Shown here: piece by piece, positions 37,191-48,646 of the stretch | How positions within the stretch are numbered: position 1 is the first letter of the stretch | Layout of the letters: every line of letters begins with the position of its first letter | Assembly (NCBI GenBank): GCA_922989275.2 | Contig: OV277868.1 | Coordinates: forward strand, 19,898,291-19,962,290 | Length of the DNA stretch: 64,000 nucleotides | Origin: Gari tellinella | Taxonomy: Eukaryota; Mollusca; Bivalvia; Cardiida; Psammobiidae | Direction: 5' to 3' | Translations under genes and position numbers: made by a program | The notes under the pieces: generated by a model | Database searches by the model: none | What the model was told of the DNA's origin: nothing | What the model saw: only the letters and a program-made list of their open reading frames with translations

Positions 37191-37454
37191 CTGAAACACA
37201 AGAAGAAACAATAATTAGAAAGGTTTTGGATTGCACAATTTCAATATGTCCCTCTGTTACGACTACCAAAAGGAAGGATAATTTGTATGACAGACAGGTG
37301 ACAGTTTAAAGCATTTGAGAGTAAAACATTATGGAGCTTTCAATTGTACTTTCAAATTGCTTTAAGCATACACGTGCTTAAAATACTTGTTTAATAACAC
37401 AAATGGGTGGTCAGTGAAGATAAGAAATTGCTGTAAAAAGACACGGAACAGTTA

Positions 37455-37700
37455 CAGTTGAGAATGTGTTATTCTTTCCCAATAAACGCGTTTACGCTAA
37501 AACTATTATTTGCAGTGCAAACAGTTCAGAGCCAGATCAGACGCCGGGTAACCCGGCGTCTGATCAGGCTCCAAACTGTTTGCCACCAAGATAAACAAGA
37601 ATTATCAGAATTGTCCAAAAGTTGTTCTTTTCTACGTTTTAGTGCTTTGCGTTTGCGTATGTTTGCGTTTAAACGGGAAACAATAACATATTCTCCACTG
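37455..37700. mobile_element. MITE family C, full copy
   Basis: 246 bp, TA-flanked, inside the LHFPL-like intron. One substitution in the left hairpin arm (GTTCAGAGCC). Confidence 0.92.
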
Positions 37701-38019
37701 TACTGTAGTTAAAAAGCACTAAAACGCATATGACAGATCGTTGAAAATGATGACATTGTGAATGGCAAACAGTATAGAGCCTGGTCAGACACCAGGTTAA
37801 CATGTGTCCTATCTTGTTTCACACTGTCTACACACGAACTATTTTCTTTATCACATACTTGTTTGCCTCGAAATGATAACATTTTCCTCACTGTATGTTG
37901 ATAATTATGTTGATTTAAGTTGATATGTTGTTTTAAAGTTGCTTGCTTATAGTTTCTTATAACTCTAATTAGAGTAGTAGTGTACTAAGTGATTATCGGG
38001 GTGTTACATGTATGTAATA

Positions 38020-38238
38020 CAGTGGAGAATGTGTTATTATTTCCCAATAAACGCGTTTACGCTAAAACTATTATTTCCAATACAAACAGTTTGGAGCCAG
38101 ATCAGACTCCAAACTGTTTGCCACCAAGATAAAAATGAAATATCAGAATTGTCCAAAAGTTGTTCTTTTCTACGTTTTAGTGCTTTGCGTTTGCGTACGT
38201 TTGCGTTTAAACGGGAAAGAATAACAGATTCTCCACTG
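38020..38238. mobile_element. MITE family C, hairpin tip deleted
   Basis: Both TIRs intact and TA-flanked, but about 27 bp at the hairpin tip are missing, leaving GGAGCCAGATCAGACTCC. Confidence 0.92.
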
Positions 38239-38295
38239 TAACTGATGCATTGTACACTGAAGAGAAATAAATAAAATACATGCAATATAAATATA

Positions 38296-38541
38296 CAGTG
38301 GAGAATCTGTTATTCTTTCCCGTTTAAACGCAAACGTACGCAAACGCAAAACACTAAAACGTAGAAAAGTACAACTTTTGGACAATTCTGATAATTCATT
38401 TTTATCTTGGTGGCAAACAGTTTGGAGCCTGATCAGACGCCGGGTTACCCGGCGTCTGATCTGGCTCCAAACTGTTTGCACTGCAAATAATAGTTTTAGC
38501 GTAAACGCGTTTATTGGGAAAGAATAACAGATTCTCCACTG
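38296..38541. mobile_element. MITE family C, full copy
   Basis: 246 bp, TA-flanked, inverted relative to the copy 57 bp away at 38020-38238; the pair could fold into a long hairpin in the intron transcript. Confidence 0.92.
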
Positions 38542-38552
38542 TACACGAAACC

Positions 38553-39071
38553 CCTTCACACCAGTGACGTCATCTGCTTAAAACATTTCTCCCCTGTTCT
38601 CATTTCTCAAATTCAAAATGTATGGTATTTAGACTCAGAATTGTTGAAACGAGTGTCGAACGGTTTGATCTGAAATTTGAAATGAGTGTCAAACAGTTTT
38701 GATCCTGATCTAATCAGGATTCAAACTGTTTAACATTCGTATCGATATTTCTTTAGTTACAATGCATACAGTGGAGAAAACGTTATTCTTTCCCAATAAA
38801 AACGTTGACCCTAAAACTATTACTCCCAGTGCAAACAGTTTGGATCCTGATCAGACGCCGGTTAACCCGGCGTCTGATCAGGCTCCAAACAGTTTTCCAC
38901 TCCGATAAAAATGAAAAGACAGAACTGTCAAAAAGTTGTCCTTTTCCACATTTTTGTGGTTTGCGTTTCGTTTGCGTTTAAACGCGAAAGAATAAACGTA
39001 TTCTCCACTTTGTAAGGTTGAGTAATAAAATCAGACGACAATTGATCTAAGCGTCATGACAGTGATGTGGT
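38553..39071. mobile_element. D-like MITE carrying a nested C copy
   Basis: CACCAGTGACGTCATCTGC start and TCATGACAGTGATGTGG end before TTAA. It has its own hairpin (GATCCTGATC...GATCAGGATTC), with C inserted at TA (38769-39012). Confidence 0.7.
38769..39012. mobile_element. MITE family C, nested in a D-like element
   Basis: Diverged copy (CAGTGGAGAAAACG), TA-flanked. The flanks form a D-like element (38553-39071): left CACCAGTGACGTCATC, right GCGTCATGACAGTGATG. Its left hairpin arm is D-like (GGATCCTGATC) and its right arm C-like (GGCTCC). Confidence 0.85.
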
Positions 39072-39334
39072 TAAACATGATTGACTTTTTTTGTTAATCA
39101 AATCTCCTGTTACATGAAGGATATTTATACAATGTTTGTATGTTTTTCCGACTGTTTCAATTTATCAGATTGAATTCTGATGTTAACATGGAGTTATTAA
39201 TACAAAATGGTATGCAATTGTTGCGCCATACATTCGCCGTACTGCTTTCGGTTTTCAGATTAAGAGTTCGGTTTCTCTACTTTGAGAATATGGAGTTCAA
39301 GTAGCTTAGACCCTTATTACAGTGAATCTAAATA

Positions 39335-39580
39335 CAGTGGAGAATCTGTTATTCTTTCCCGTTTAAACGCAAACGTACGCAAACGCAAAGCGCTAAAACG
39401 TAGAAAAGTACAACTTTTGGACAATTCTGATATTTCATGTTTATCTTGGTGGCAAACAGTTTGGAGCCTGATCAGACGCCGGGTTACCCGGCGTCTGATC
39501 TGGCTCCAAACTGTTTGCACTGCAAATAATAGTTTTAGCGTAAACGCATTTATTGGGAAAGAATAACAGATTCTCCACTG
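39335..39580. mobile_element. MITE family C, full copy
   Basis: 246 bp, TA-flanked, nearly consensus, inside the LHFPL-like intron. Confidence 0.92.
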
Positions 39581-39837
39581 TATCAGATCACGTTCTCAAC
39601 TATAATTTTGAGTGTTGTTCCAAACTAATGACCTCACTATTCATGAATATGTATTTAATATTTGCAAAGTAATAGTGCTGTCTATGGTAGTGGACCTTTT
39701 ACAGTTATGATCAATAAAGTTTCCATTAGCAACTTTAAAAAATAAGTACCAATGCCTTGGCAGTTGTAAATATACAAACAGAGAAACACTATAGCAATTT
39801 CCAAATTGACACGTTTGTGTTAATCTAATTATATATA

Positions 39838-40004
39838 TTGCAAACAGTTTGGAACCCGGCGTCTGATCAGGCTCCAAACTGTTTGTCACTTAGAGATACA
39901 TAAACCGTCAACATTTCAGTAACGTTTTTTTTTCTCTTAATTTTATTGCATTACTTATCGAGTTTAGTTTATTTTAACGGGCAAAAATGATGTTTTCTCC
40001 GCTG
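39838..40004. mobile_element. MITE family C, right-half remnant
   Basis: Part of the hairpin (left tip deleted) followed by a diverged right half ending GTTTTCTCCGCTG before TA. Confidence 0.65.
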
Positions 40005-40123
40005 TAGTAATTCTAAAGTGTTTGTCACTATTCCTATCTCTACATGTTGTAAATGTGCAACCAGTATTGTATCAAGTGACCACACTGAGATGTTACATAT
40101 ATATCCTTAAAGACAGATAACTA

Positions 40124-40486
40124 CAGTGTCCCCTCTCTACAACGACACCCAATGGGAGACCAAAAGTGTGTGCGTTGTTCGGAGGAAGTCGTTAAAGGGG
40201 GAAATTGACTAACATTTGCAAACAGCTTAACTCCAGCTTAAACGCCGCGTAACGCGGCGTCTGATCAGGATTCAGACTGTTTGTCACTCGTCATAAAAGT
40301 TTTTCTGTCAAAATGTCGATTATGTAATTTTGAGAAAAAAAGCAGATGACGATTTGAAGCAGGCGATATTGCAGCAGTACAAGCGTAAGGCATAATTGTC
40401 CTGTTACGGGAACTGCGGCAAGGGTCGTTGTACATTTGTAAGGAGGGAGTCGTTGTTAGGAGGACCGTTGTAGGGAGGGGGCACTG
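40124..40486. mobile_element. MITE family E, full copy
   Basis: 363 bp, TA-flanked. One hairpin arm is changed (CTCCAGCTTAAACGCCGCG) while the other reads GATCAGGATTC, as in D. Confidence 0.88.
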
Positions 40487-40995
40487 TAATTAATGCCGGA
40501 TAAGAAAATGCAGGAAACTTTTTTGAGCATCCCGCATTATTTATATCCTTTACTAAGCAACAGTTTGTGTTCTAAGATTCCTAGCATCCCTTCTATCGAC
40601 TGGTTGCTTAATACTGTATTGGCTGTAACGGTACTGCAAATTGATTAGAGGCCCGCTGGTCTTGGCATTCAGACTGCAGTGGGAGACAGGACATATTGAT
40701 TGATAATCATCGCACAGATAGAAACTACTTGAATCGCTGAATCTTTTCAAATGTAAATGAGATCTGTTGATAAGGTTTTGGAACGAGGGGATAAATTGCC
40801 GCATAAAAAGCAATTACGGCCTGATAATGTAATTGATGCTGATTATATACCGCAAATAGGCGTCAATGGGCATTTGTGACGTCACTACTGAATTGGGATT
40901 TCATCCGATGAGACTGCTTAAATCAAGCACAATTGCGCATGAACGTTTAGTATGGTAATAAGTTTAGTGACGAGGACATTACTATTTCATGTTAA

Positions 40996-41227
40996 ACCCT
41001 TTACCCCATAGCCTGATTTCAGTTGACCACTTAAAGCAGGTTAAAAGTAAAGCAGAATGCGCATTAAGGCGCATTCTGCTTTACTTTCAATCTGCTTTAA
41101 GCTACCATCTCTCAGAATTTAGAAAATAGTTCTGTTGGAAAATGTTTATGAATGTACAAATTGCAACTATTGTCTTTTGTGGAGGAATAAATCAAATGCG
41201 CTGCATGCGCTTCTATCAGGGAAAGAG
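40996..41227. mobile_element. MITE family B, full copy
   Basis: TTAA on both sides; ACCCTTTACCCCATAGCC start; long hairpin; end GGGAAAGAG. Confidence 0.88.
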
Positions 41228-41955
41228 TTAAATGCAAAGCAATGTTACTATTGAAATTATCAACGTTTTGTTAAGTCTGGCGATTCATGCGTATCTGCCC
41301 TCTAAGGTATACAATAGTAAGAATTTGTTCAAACATAAAACAATAAATAACAACGTCTTACTTACATGTAAAGATAAATCTCTTTAAAATAGAAACCTTC
41401 CGTATAGTACTTAGCAGGTGAAATAGGGTGTATTAGCAGTCATTTTAGGTGTGTTTCAACTAGGTTCAACGTAAAACATGCAATATATGATGCAGGAATC
41501 TCTTATAAAAAACCTTTGTTATTTCTGTATCGGGTAAAGCAGCAATGTCCCATACTGAGATAACGATACTGATCTGATCTGGGTCTATAATGTTTGCAAA
41601 TACTATGCCAGTCACGTTGCCATTGGCTGGCAAAGGGTTAGAAACTATCACAAATGATGTTTTGATGCCATATTGGATTAAGAAGTTTTGTATCAAACTA
41701 CTGTGGTCTTTCCCTGAAACTTATACACTGACTGGAATGTGTTCCTTTTTCATTTTATGTTAATAATATAAGTCTACAAATGTACATGTATATATGCAAT
41801 TCCTCATGTTGTACCTAGTGTATCTGAGATGAAAATAAAGATAGTGTCTGGCTGTCTGTAAAACACAGCACAAACGACAACAACGATTTCAATAACAAGT
41901 GACGATGTCACAGGTCACAATTGAAACTTTACTATCCGAACGTTCTTCCCAATTA
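41228..41955. other. No gene seen
   Basis: Within the LHFPL-like intron; no MITE ends or coding signal recognised. Confidence 0.55.
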
Positions 41956-41959
41956 CCAT

Positions 41960-42361
41960 CATGTCAACTAAAGCGGACGCGGCGTCTTATCAGGGTCCAA
42001 TCTGATTGACACTAATTTCAATATGTTTTCAGGCAAACTGCTTTAGATCTTACTTGGAAAACAATGTATGCCAGTTTTAAAGCAGACAATGTAATAGTTA
42101 TGAAAGGATAAACCCTTTTGGCGCCAACGTATTCGTAACTTGTTTACCCCTTCACCGCTTTGTTTTGGTCGTATGCTTCACTATTCCTGTTTGCAAGAAC
42201 GTTTCCATGTAAGATTTATGTACATTGTAGTATGACGTAAGAAATGTCGATACGAGTGTCAAACAGTTTGGATCTTGATCTGATGCCGCGTTACGCGGCG
42301 TCTGATCAAGATCCAACCTGTTTGCAAAGTCGAATATAGGCGAATTCGGTGCTGAAATGGG
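41960..42361. mobile_element. Two D elements back to back
   Basis: An older D (about 41960-42108: GACGCGGCGTCTTATCAGG, then GAAAGGATAA), then a reverse D from 42112 with intact hairpin GATCTTGATCTGATGCCGCG and end GAAATGGG before TTTAA. Confidence 0.7.
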
Positions 42362-42540
42362 TTTAAGCAGGCCATGACATTTGAAGCTGAAGGGTTACAA
42401 TGTACATTGTATTGCGATCATATGCCTGGTATCGTTTATGACTTTTTTTATGCATTCCTCAAAGCAAATAAGTTAAAGCATTTCTGTCATTGATACACAT
42501 GGTTTACATACTGGGAATATCTGCACTGTGTATGTGTCTA

Positions 42541-42744
42541 CAGTAAAACCTCTCTTTTACGACCACTAACTTGCCTATATCTAAGGGTTTGTACGAAATT
42601 TGACTGCTTAAAGCAAGGTGACAGTAAAACAGAATGCTCCTTTAGGAGCTTTCTGTTTTACAGTCATCTTGCTTTAAACTGAGAAGTAACGTGTATACAA
42701 TCCATTAGCCTTCTTTTTGTAGTCGTAATAGAGAGGCTCTACCG
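42541..42744. mobile_element. Small TA-flanked MITE with a B-like hairpin
   Basis: 204 bp, TA on both sides; ends CAGTAAAACCTCTC and GAGAGGCTCTACCG. Centre AAAGCAAGGTGACAGTAAAA with tip GCTCCTTTAGGAGC resembles the B hairpin in layout. Confidence 0.8.
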
Positions 42745-43159
42745 TATTTATAAATTTGTACTTAACCACCGGATATTTCTCCGAATCATACTATTAGTTT
42801 CATTCATGTTTATGACAACTTTTCAATGTCACAATAAGAGGCCATTACGCATGTAGATTATATTGCAAAATTAGTTAATGGCAGCTAAGTATCAATCAAA
42901 AGCATCGAGAGGGCCCGCAGAGTAACCATTAATAAAAAGATGGAATAACGCTGACTGACACTAAATCAATAATCGGTATTAGCGGTATACATATCCAATA
43001 GCGGTACACTAAACACAGAAAAACTTCTGACAACCAGAAACTACGTATTTTCCCAATAAATGTGTTGTGTGTTTCTATGTAATCGCCGTTTTGGGGCTGT
43101 CTTTTATGTGTTTATTCATGTTTATTTTAGATTTAATTGTAGTTATTTGTCTTTTCTCG

Positions 43160-43268
43160 CTTTGTAGGTACATTTGTGTAATTTCATGTGAAGCGCTTTT
43201 GAACGCACTTACCCTGTGTGAAAAGAGCGCTATATAAATCTAGTATAATAATAATAATAATATCATTA
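43160..43268 (+). repeat. 3' tail of a SINE or LINE
   Basis: GTGAAGCGCTTTTGAACGC, AAGAGCGCTATATAAAT and a (TAA)n run form the familiar 3' end of many invertebrate SINEs/LINEs. The 5' part is not recognised. Confidence 0.6.
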
Positions 43269-43355
43269 TTTCAACAATTGCAAACAATTAGGAGCCAGAT
43301 CAGACGCGGGGTGACCCGGCGTCTGATCAGGTTCCAAATTGTTCACCACTCAGAT
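43269..43355. mobile_element. MITE family C, hairpin remnant
   Basis: GCAAACAATTAGGAGCCAG, tip GCGGGGTGACCCGGC and mirror arm; the outer parts are not recognisable. Confidence 0.6.
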
Positions 43356-43378
43356 TGAAATCTGATTTAGCTCTCTTA

Positions 43379-43529
43379 TCGTCGAGCCCGTCTTATTTCT
43401 TTCGTTATATCCAAAATTCGTTATATCAGATCCACTTAACTATATGTCAATTAGAGATGGAGAAAAAGATTTGCCATGTTATATCCAATATTTCCTTATA
43501 TCCAATTTCGTTATAAGCGAGCCTATTTT
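43379..43529. repeat. Pogo/Tigger-like remnant
   Basis: Repeated TCGTTATATCCAA-type motifs in both orientations (TTCGTTATATC, GTTATATCCAATA, TTCGTTATAAGCGAG). A similar end, CAGTTGAAACTCG, is at 62438. Confidence 0.4.
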
Positions 43530-43603
43530 TTCTTGCACTGAGTTTGTGCTAAGTTGCCTGTAACAGTTGATGCATTAGGAAAATTTAGATGTTATTACAT
43601 GCA

Positions 43604-43850
43604 CAGTGGAGAAAACGTTATTCTTTCCAAATAATTGCGTTTACGCTAAAACTATTTTTTCTATTACAAACCGTTTGGAGCCAGATCAGACACCGAGTAA
43701 CCCGGCTTCTGATCAGGCTCCAAACTGTTTGCCATCAATATAAACATGAATTATCAGAATTGTCCAAAAGTTGTACTTTTCTACGTTTAAGTACTTTGCG
43801 ATTGCGTTTCGTTTGCGTTTAAACGGGAAAGAATAACAGATTATCCACTG
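43604..43850. mobile_element. MITE family C, first of an abutting pair
   Basis: Complete copy whose right TIR joins the next copy directly (CCACTG-CAGTGG) with no TA between. The left flank is CA rather than TA. Confidence 0.9.
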
Positions 43851-44098
43851 CAGTGGAGAAAACGTTATTCTTTCCCAATAATCGTGTTGACGCTAAAACT
43901 ATTATTCCGATTGCAAACAGTTTGGAGCCAGATCAGACGCCGGGTCACCCGGCGTCTGATCAGGCTCCAAACTGCTTGCCACTCAAATTAGTTTTTGTTT
44001 ATTAGAAATGTCAAAATATGATAATTTCCTACATGTAAGCAATTTGCGTTTGCGTTTCGTTTGCGTTTAAACCGGAAACAATAACGTTTTCTCCACTG
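43851..44098. mobile_element. MITE family C, second of an abutting pair
   Basis: Complete copy in the same orientation as its neighbour, TA on the right. It ends 27 bp from the donor of the LHFPL-like exon 1. Confidence 0.9.
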
Positions 44099-44125
44099 TA
44101 GAACTTTTACAGTATCGCTACTGAC

Positions 44126-44483
44126 CTGATGAGATTTGTAGATATCGGGTCGTGAGCACCAGGGTTTTGTCAAGTCCAGTCCGTACACACATGGTGGCCA
44201 GAGAGCACAGGGCGCCTATACACATGAACAGACTCCCACCCCCGTATAGCAGGCAGGCGGCTTGCCATGGAGTGGACGGAATGTTTCCAAAGCCATACCT
44301 CCCGCCGTAAAATCCACAGTTTCTAGATGTACCAGAGCGTACACTCTTTACGCAAAACGCGTATATCCCGAAGGCGTTCAAGCTTTTCGGATTGACAAAC
44401 CATTCTGCTTGAAGGAAGCAGAAAGAACACGTAACGGCAACGAGCAAAGACAGTAAAATCCAAATATATTGCACGTATGTCAT
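44126..44483 (-). CDS. LHFPL-like tetraspan protein, coding exon 1
   Basis: First coding exon of a four-pass membrane protein resembling the LHFPL tetraspan family (claudin/PMP22 superfamily). I start at the ATG at 44483, which has A at -3. The frame is open further upstream to a TGA near 44549 but holds no other ATG, so a spliced upstream exon is possible. Residues 8-24 form membrane segment 1. The first outer loop has Trp28, the FGIYAFC motif (38-44) and a second Cys at 56, as expected of the family. Residues 74-99 form segment 2, and segment 3 begins near 108. The exon ends CATCAG|GTCAGT at 44126/44125 in phase 1, matching the acceptor at 37190. LHFPL proteins act in the plasma membrane, some as channel or receptor partners; the exact subfamily is not assigned. 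Confidence 0.85.
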
Positions 44484-44519
44484 ACTGAGAGCATGCTCTC
44501 TATCGCCATACTTTGACAC

Positions 44520-45582
44520 AACAGACCTAACACATGTCCATGTTCTTCATATATGCATTTCCTTGAGATGTGCCATTTTACGCCACACCCACGAATTCTG
44601 TAATTCTCATGATATTCTTGACTCCAGATGGTGATATTTGTTTCATTTCATTAAATGAAACGTAACACATATTTCCACATTTGTTAAATAAACGGAATGC
44701 TATTTTCAACCATATGCACAGCTGCAAGATATATAAATCCCGTCTTTCCCAATGCACAACTTCAAGAATGCGTCATTAATCCGTTAAGAACTGTAGTCCA
44801 CAAGAATACTAAAACACAATAAGTCCTTTTACGCATGGTACATTCTATACCAGGTGTATATAAGACGATTTTTATAATGTCAATGCAAAACCAGTATCGG
44901 TACTAGTGCTTAGAATCGTCTCAAAGAGGGCGTGATCGGGACGTTAACTGTTAATTTAATTCACTCTTATCTAGCGCCCTGAAATCTTTACTTGACACAT
45001 GTACAACTTAGTCCAACTTTAATAACAACAGTTTCGTTCTTGTGTATAAACGACCAAGACCACCTAGTCAAATTATTCGTCAATTTCGATCCGTATCTTT
45101 GCAAAATGGTACAGAAGAGAATCATACAGATATTGCTCAGTTCCCTGGCAGTAACATCAGTATTTGTAGTCGGCCTTGTCTATTCGCTCGATTGACTGGC
45201 CGTATTCTGCTGTGTCCCGTGAAATTACGCTGTGCCGAATATTCCCAATACTGACTTCACATCGGAAAAGGCCCATACGAGAACTTGTATCGCTGTATGG
45301 TCCGGCAAACAAGTCAATGCGGCATTTGCCTTGCTTGGAATAAAATGCCTATTCTCAACAAACGAATATAAAGTCAAATATGAAATACAGAGTACAAACC
45401 GATTTGGGGGCAATACCAGACGACGAGCATCAATGCGTCTGGTTATGCTATCTTTCTCTTAGAGTCATATAAAGAGTGAACGTTCTCAAATAGCTAGCAT
45501 TTTCCAACCAAAGTGTAGGTCTACTGTAGTTAGCTTGTATTTAGTTTCGTTTGGTTTTGCAACAAACGTCATTATAATAACA
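44520..45582. other. Upstream of the LHFPL-like exon; little recognised
   Basis: Contains one decayed H remnant (44905-44985). Short ORFs at 44992-45462 overlap on both strands, match no family I know, and lack splice or start support. Confidence 0.5.
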
Positions 45583-45790
45583 TTCGCCCCATTCAATTCC
45601 ATTGAACAAAATGACGTTTATTTTATATTAAAGCAATTTCTCTAGGCGCGGGAATTGTGGACACCTTTCCGCAGAGAAGGCGGGGTTCATAGTTCTGCTC
45701 TCTGCGAATCATTTTGTTGCGTTGCTTCAGTAACTCCGTTATGGCTATTACTTTCAGGGTATACAATATTCGTGTTAACATCCTCTAATA
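45583..45790 (+). repeat. Duplicated segment shared with 4290-4515
   Basis: Partner of the segment above, about 41 kb away, in direct orientation and diverged. Confidence 0.6.
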
Positions 45791-45866
45791 TGGCTTAAAC
45801 ATACATGCATACTAATTAAATGTTCATTTAATATTAGAACATACAGCAAATATAATGTAAATATAA

Positions 45867-45990
45867 GAAATGAACTGATCTTGTTCGGCGTTTAAGCGAA
45901 ATAAACGACAGAAAATGATCGGCAAATTTGCCGATCTTTTTCTGTCTTTTATTTCGCTTAAACGCCGATAATATTCAGTTCATTTCTTAA
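45867..45990. repeat. L foldback element, near-perfect palindrome
   Basis: About 124 bp. AAGAAATGAACTGA, GGCGTTTAAGCGAAATAAACG and GATCGGCAAATT are mirrored almost exactly. Arm fragments lie at 4585-4613, 19320-19348, 20926-21010, 25560-25630 and 58768-58820. Confidence 0.85.
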
Positions 45991-46198
45991 ATTAAAACTC
46001 GGTTCAACACCTATTGACAATGTTTATGGCAGAACCATCTTAATACGGGTGACATTCAGGCAGACATTTCATTTAAGCCCCTGTCTCAATAGCAAAACTA
46101 GTACTGTTTGGATTGTGCGAATATGTGTGTAGGGAACTTGAAAACCAACCGAACTCATACAACGGTGGAAATACAGATTAGCTTTATTTCGTAAGCTA

Positions 46199-46494
46199 CA
46201 GTGGAGAAGATGTAACAGTCATTCTTTCCTGTTTAAACGTAAACGAAACGCAGATACATGGAAGTAACATGAAGAAAACTTCATTTTTAGACTTTTCGAA
46301 AGAAGAGTCATGTTCATCTATGTTGCAGACTAAAATGTCTAAAATTGCTTCAAACTGTTTGCAATATACATTATAAGCTACATGTATACAGTTTCTTCCC
46401 ATGATACGTGAGGATTTACTCCCGCTTGAATAAATCCTCTCGTACCCTGGGAAAGACAATATAACGAATTTATTATACTGCAAATGTTTCACTG
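46199..46494. mobile_element. MITE family C, very old copy
   Basis: Left end CAGTGGAGAAGATG and TTTAAACG arm are clear; the core is reduced to CAAACTGTTTGCAA. An unrelated hairpin with GAGGATTTA and TAAATCCTC lies at about 46410-46440. Confidence 0.5.
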
Positions 46495-46549
46495 TTTAAA
46501 TTAATAATTCGTTTGAATCGCTCAGTAAACAATAACAGAGTCGCGTCAA

Positions 46550-46890
46550 AAGATATGACGTGCGTAAATGACGTCATACTTCTGACGGTTGTTATTTAAA
46601 AGACAAATAGGCACGCTCGTAAAATTCAGCGTGAAACTTTTCCAGAAAAGAATAAAAGGCGGTTGTTCAAAGATCAAAATCCGATTGGTTTATTAGCCGA
46701 GATGGACTTATTAACGGAGATTGCACAATTTAAGGCGCAAAATCCTGTCGAACAGTCGGCCATTTTTTTTCTGCAAATCAAGGCTGAGGAATCTGTCGGC
46801 CAATGAAATAGCTGTATTTATATGTGTCATGCCAGCTCACAGCGTACATGCACATGGGTTCACATCTACGGCTCGTTGGCCAATCAGGAG
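46550..46890. promoter_or_regulatory. Possible CRE/CCAAT cluster
   Basis: TGACGTG and TGACGTCA within 20 bp (46555-46577), and GGCCAAT twice on the plus strand plus ATTGG once. It is about 2 kb upstream of the LHFPL-like start. Could be chance; no TATA or transcription evidence. Confidence 0.2.
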
Positions 46891-47057
46891 TAAGGAATTT
46901 ACTTTGCACTACAATAAATAATAACAATTAGTATTTTTTATGTATGTGACAAAATGTCATTGGTGATATGAGTGGACTGTTAAACTTATATTCAACATAG
47001 GTGAAATCATGTTGAACATCTCCATTACTGCTTTACCCCGATTACTGTGAAGGTTTA

Positions 47058-47303
47058 CAGTGGAGAATGTGTTATTCTTTCCCAATAAACGCGTTTACGC
47101 TAAAACTATTATTTGCAGTACAAACAGTTTGGAGCCAGATCAGACGCCGGGTAACCCGGCGTCTGATCAGGCTTCAAACTGTTTGCCATCAAGATAAACA
47201 TGAAATATCAGATTTGTCCAAAAGTTGTTCTTTTGTACGTTTTAGCGCTTTGCGTTTGCGTGCGTTTGCGTTTAAACGGGAAATAATAACAGATTCTCCA
47301 CTG
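47058..47303. mobile_element. MITE family C, full copy
   Basis: 246 bp, TA-flanked, nearly consensus. Confidence 0.92.
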
Positions 47304-47419
47304 TACAAGTAGTTAAAAGCACAAGCTATATAGTTCTAACCAACGAATTCTAAAAGCAAAATGTGCACTTAACTTCGTGATATCCGTTACGGACGTGTTT
47401 TTAACCTTACTTTACATTG

Positions 47420-47512
47420 TACACATAATTTGAATCGATTAGGAATCTAAACCAGGGTATTTGGATTGCTAGTCAATTGCTCTGTCAACTAAGCTAGTAG
47501 GCTATCATGAAA
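47420..47512 (-). repeat. tRNA-like SINE head, weak
   Basis: Minus strand has TAGCTTAGTTGACAGAGCA (A box) and CCTGGTTTAGATTCC (B box) at tRNA-like spacing. Confidence 0.45.
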
Positions 47513-47635
47513 TACAATGAAGCTTATGAACACTTTCATTATATGAATAGTCGGGCTTATTTTTCACTTTAGAAATACGAACCTATCGGCTATAAAACTT
47601 TAGCCTACACTTCATTTGACATTTTAAAAGTAATA

Positions 47636-47962
47636 CAGCGTTCCCTCTCTACAACAACAGTCAATTTGAGACAAAAATATGTGCGTTGTTCGGAGGGAGT
47701 CGTTATAGTGAGGGAAATTAGACTACATTTTCAAACAGCTTAACTCGGCGTCTGATCTGGATTTAAGCTGTTTGTCACTCGTTATAAAGTGTGTTTCTAT
47801 CAAATTGTCAATTATGACCTTTGGGAAAAACAGCAGGCGACTATTGCAAGCAGACGATATTGCAGTAGTAAAAGCGTAAGACATAATTGTCCTGTTTAGG
47901 GAATTGCGGCAGGAGTCGTTGTAAGGAAGGGAGCCGCTGTTTGGAGGGCCGTGGGAACACTG
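47636..47962. mobile_element. MITE family E, shortened hairpin
   Basis: 327 bp, TA-flanked. Hairpin reduced to GCTTAACTC and its mirror with one CGGCGTCTGATC. Confidence 0.85.
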
Positions 47963-48214
47963 TACCAGCATGAACAGTATTATCCTTCAGTAACATATAC
48001 GCCAAACTGGATATTGCTTTTAGCATCCTGTGTTCTTCATTAAATATTTATGGTATTTAACGCTGATCTAAACATTAATGCAATCTAGTTTGCATTATGC
48101 TATTGCGTTTCAATATCTTAATGTTAAATCGCTGTAAGGCAAATTATACCGTTAATTCTGTAGAAACTTAAACCGCCTTGATAAAATATTATATTCAGAT
48201 GGTGACTGTATATA

Positions 48215-48450
48215 CAAGGGAGACGATGCTATTCTTTGCAATTGAATGCGTTTATGCTAAAACTATTATTTATATAGCAAAGAGTTTGGTGCCAGATCAG
48301 AAATAGGGTAACCCAGTGTCTGATCAGGCTAAAACTTGTTCGCGACTAAAACTTAAATGAATCGTACATGTAAGAAATTTCTTAAAAAGACATTTTAGCA
48401 TATCATTGTAATACGTTTGCGTTTAAATGGAAATAAAACTTTCCTCTGTG
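48215..48450. mobile_element. MITE family C, old copy
   Basis: Diverged ends (CAAGGGAGACGATG; TTTCCTCTGTGTAA) with a weakened hairpin. Confidence 0.6.
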
Positions 48451-48646
48451 TAATATGATTAACTTAAATCAAGCATATCGCTCAATTTGCGTTTAGCTAA
48501 TTGTTTGAAATTCTGGCAATCATTTTAATGACAAATTAGAGTGGTGTAATATTATTATGCAGGGTAAGTTACGAGATTCTTTCTATTTTAAAATGCCATT
48601 AGCTCACAGAAAACGAGAAAAGCCATCGGCAGTTATCCTCCTTGTA

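Larger units (their letters stand above)
37191..44125 (-). other. Intron of the LHFPL-like gene
   Basis: The 6,935 nt intron implied by the two exons, bounded by GT...AG on the minus strand. It is packed with MITEs: C copies at 37455, 38020, 38296, 38769, 39335, 43604 and 43851, plus E, B and D copies. The nearest C copy ends 27 bp from the splice donor. Confidence 0.8.

Noticed and set aside
44484..44519. Upstream GTG start for the LHFPL-like exon
   Set aside because: GTG is not a usual animal start; the ATG at 44483 has a good context and fits the family N-terminus.
44992..45462. Possible extra exon near the LHFPL-like gene
   Set aside because: Overlapping ORFs on both strands, no recognised family, and no convincing splice sites in a consistent frame.
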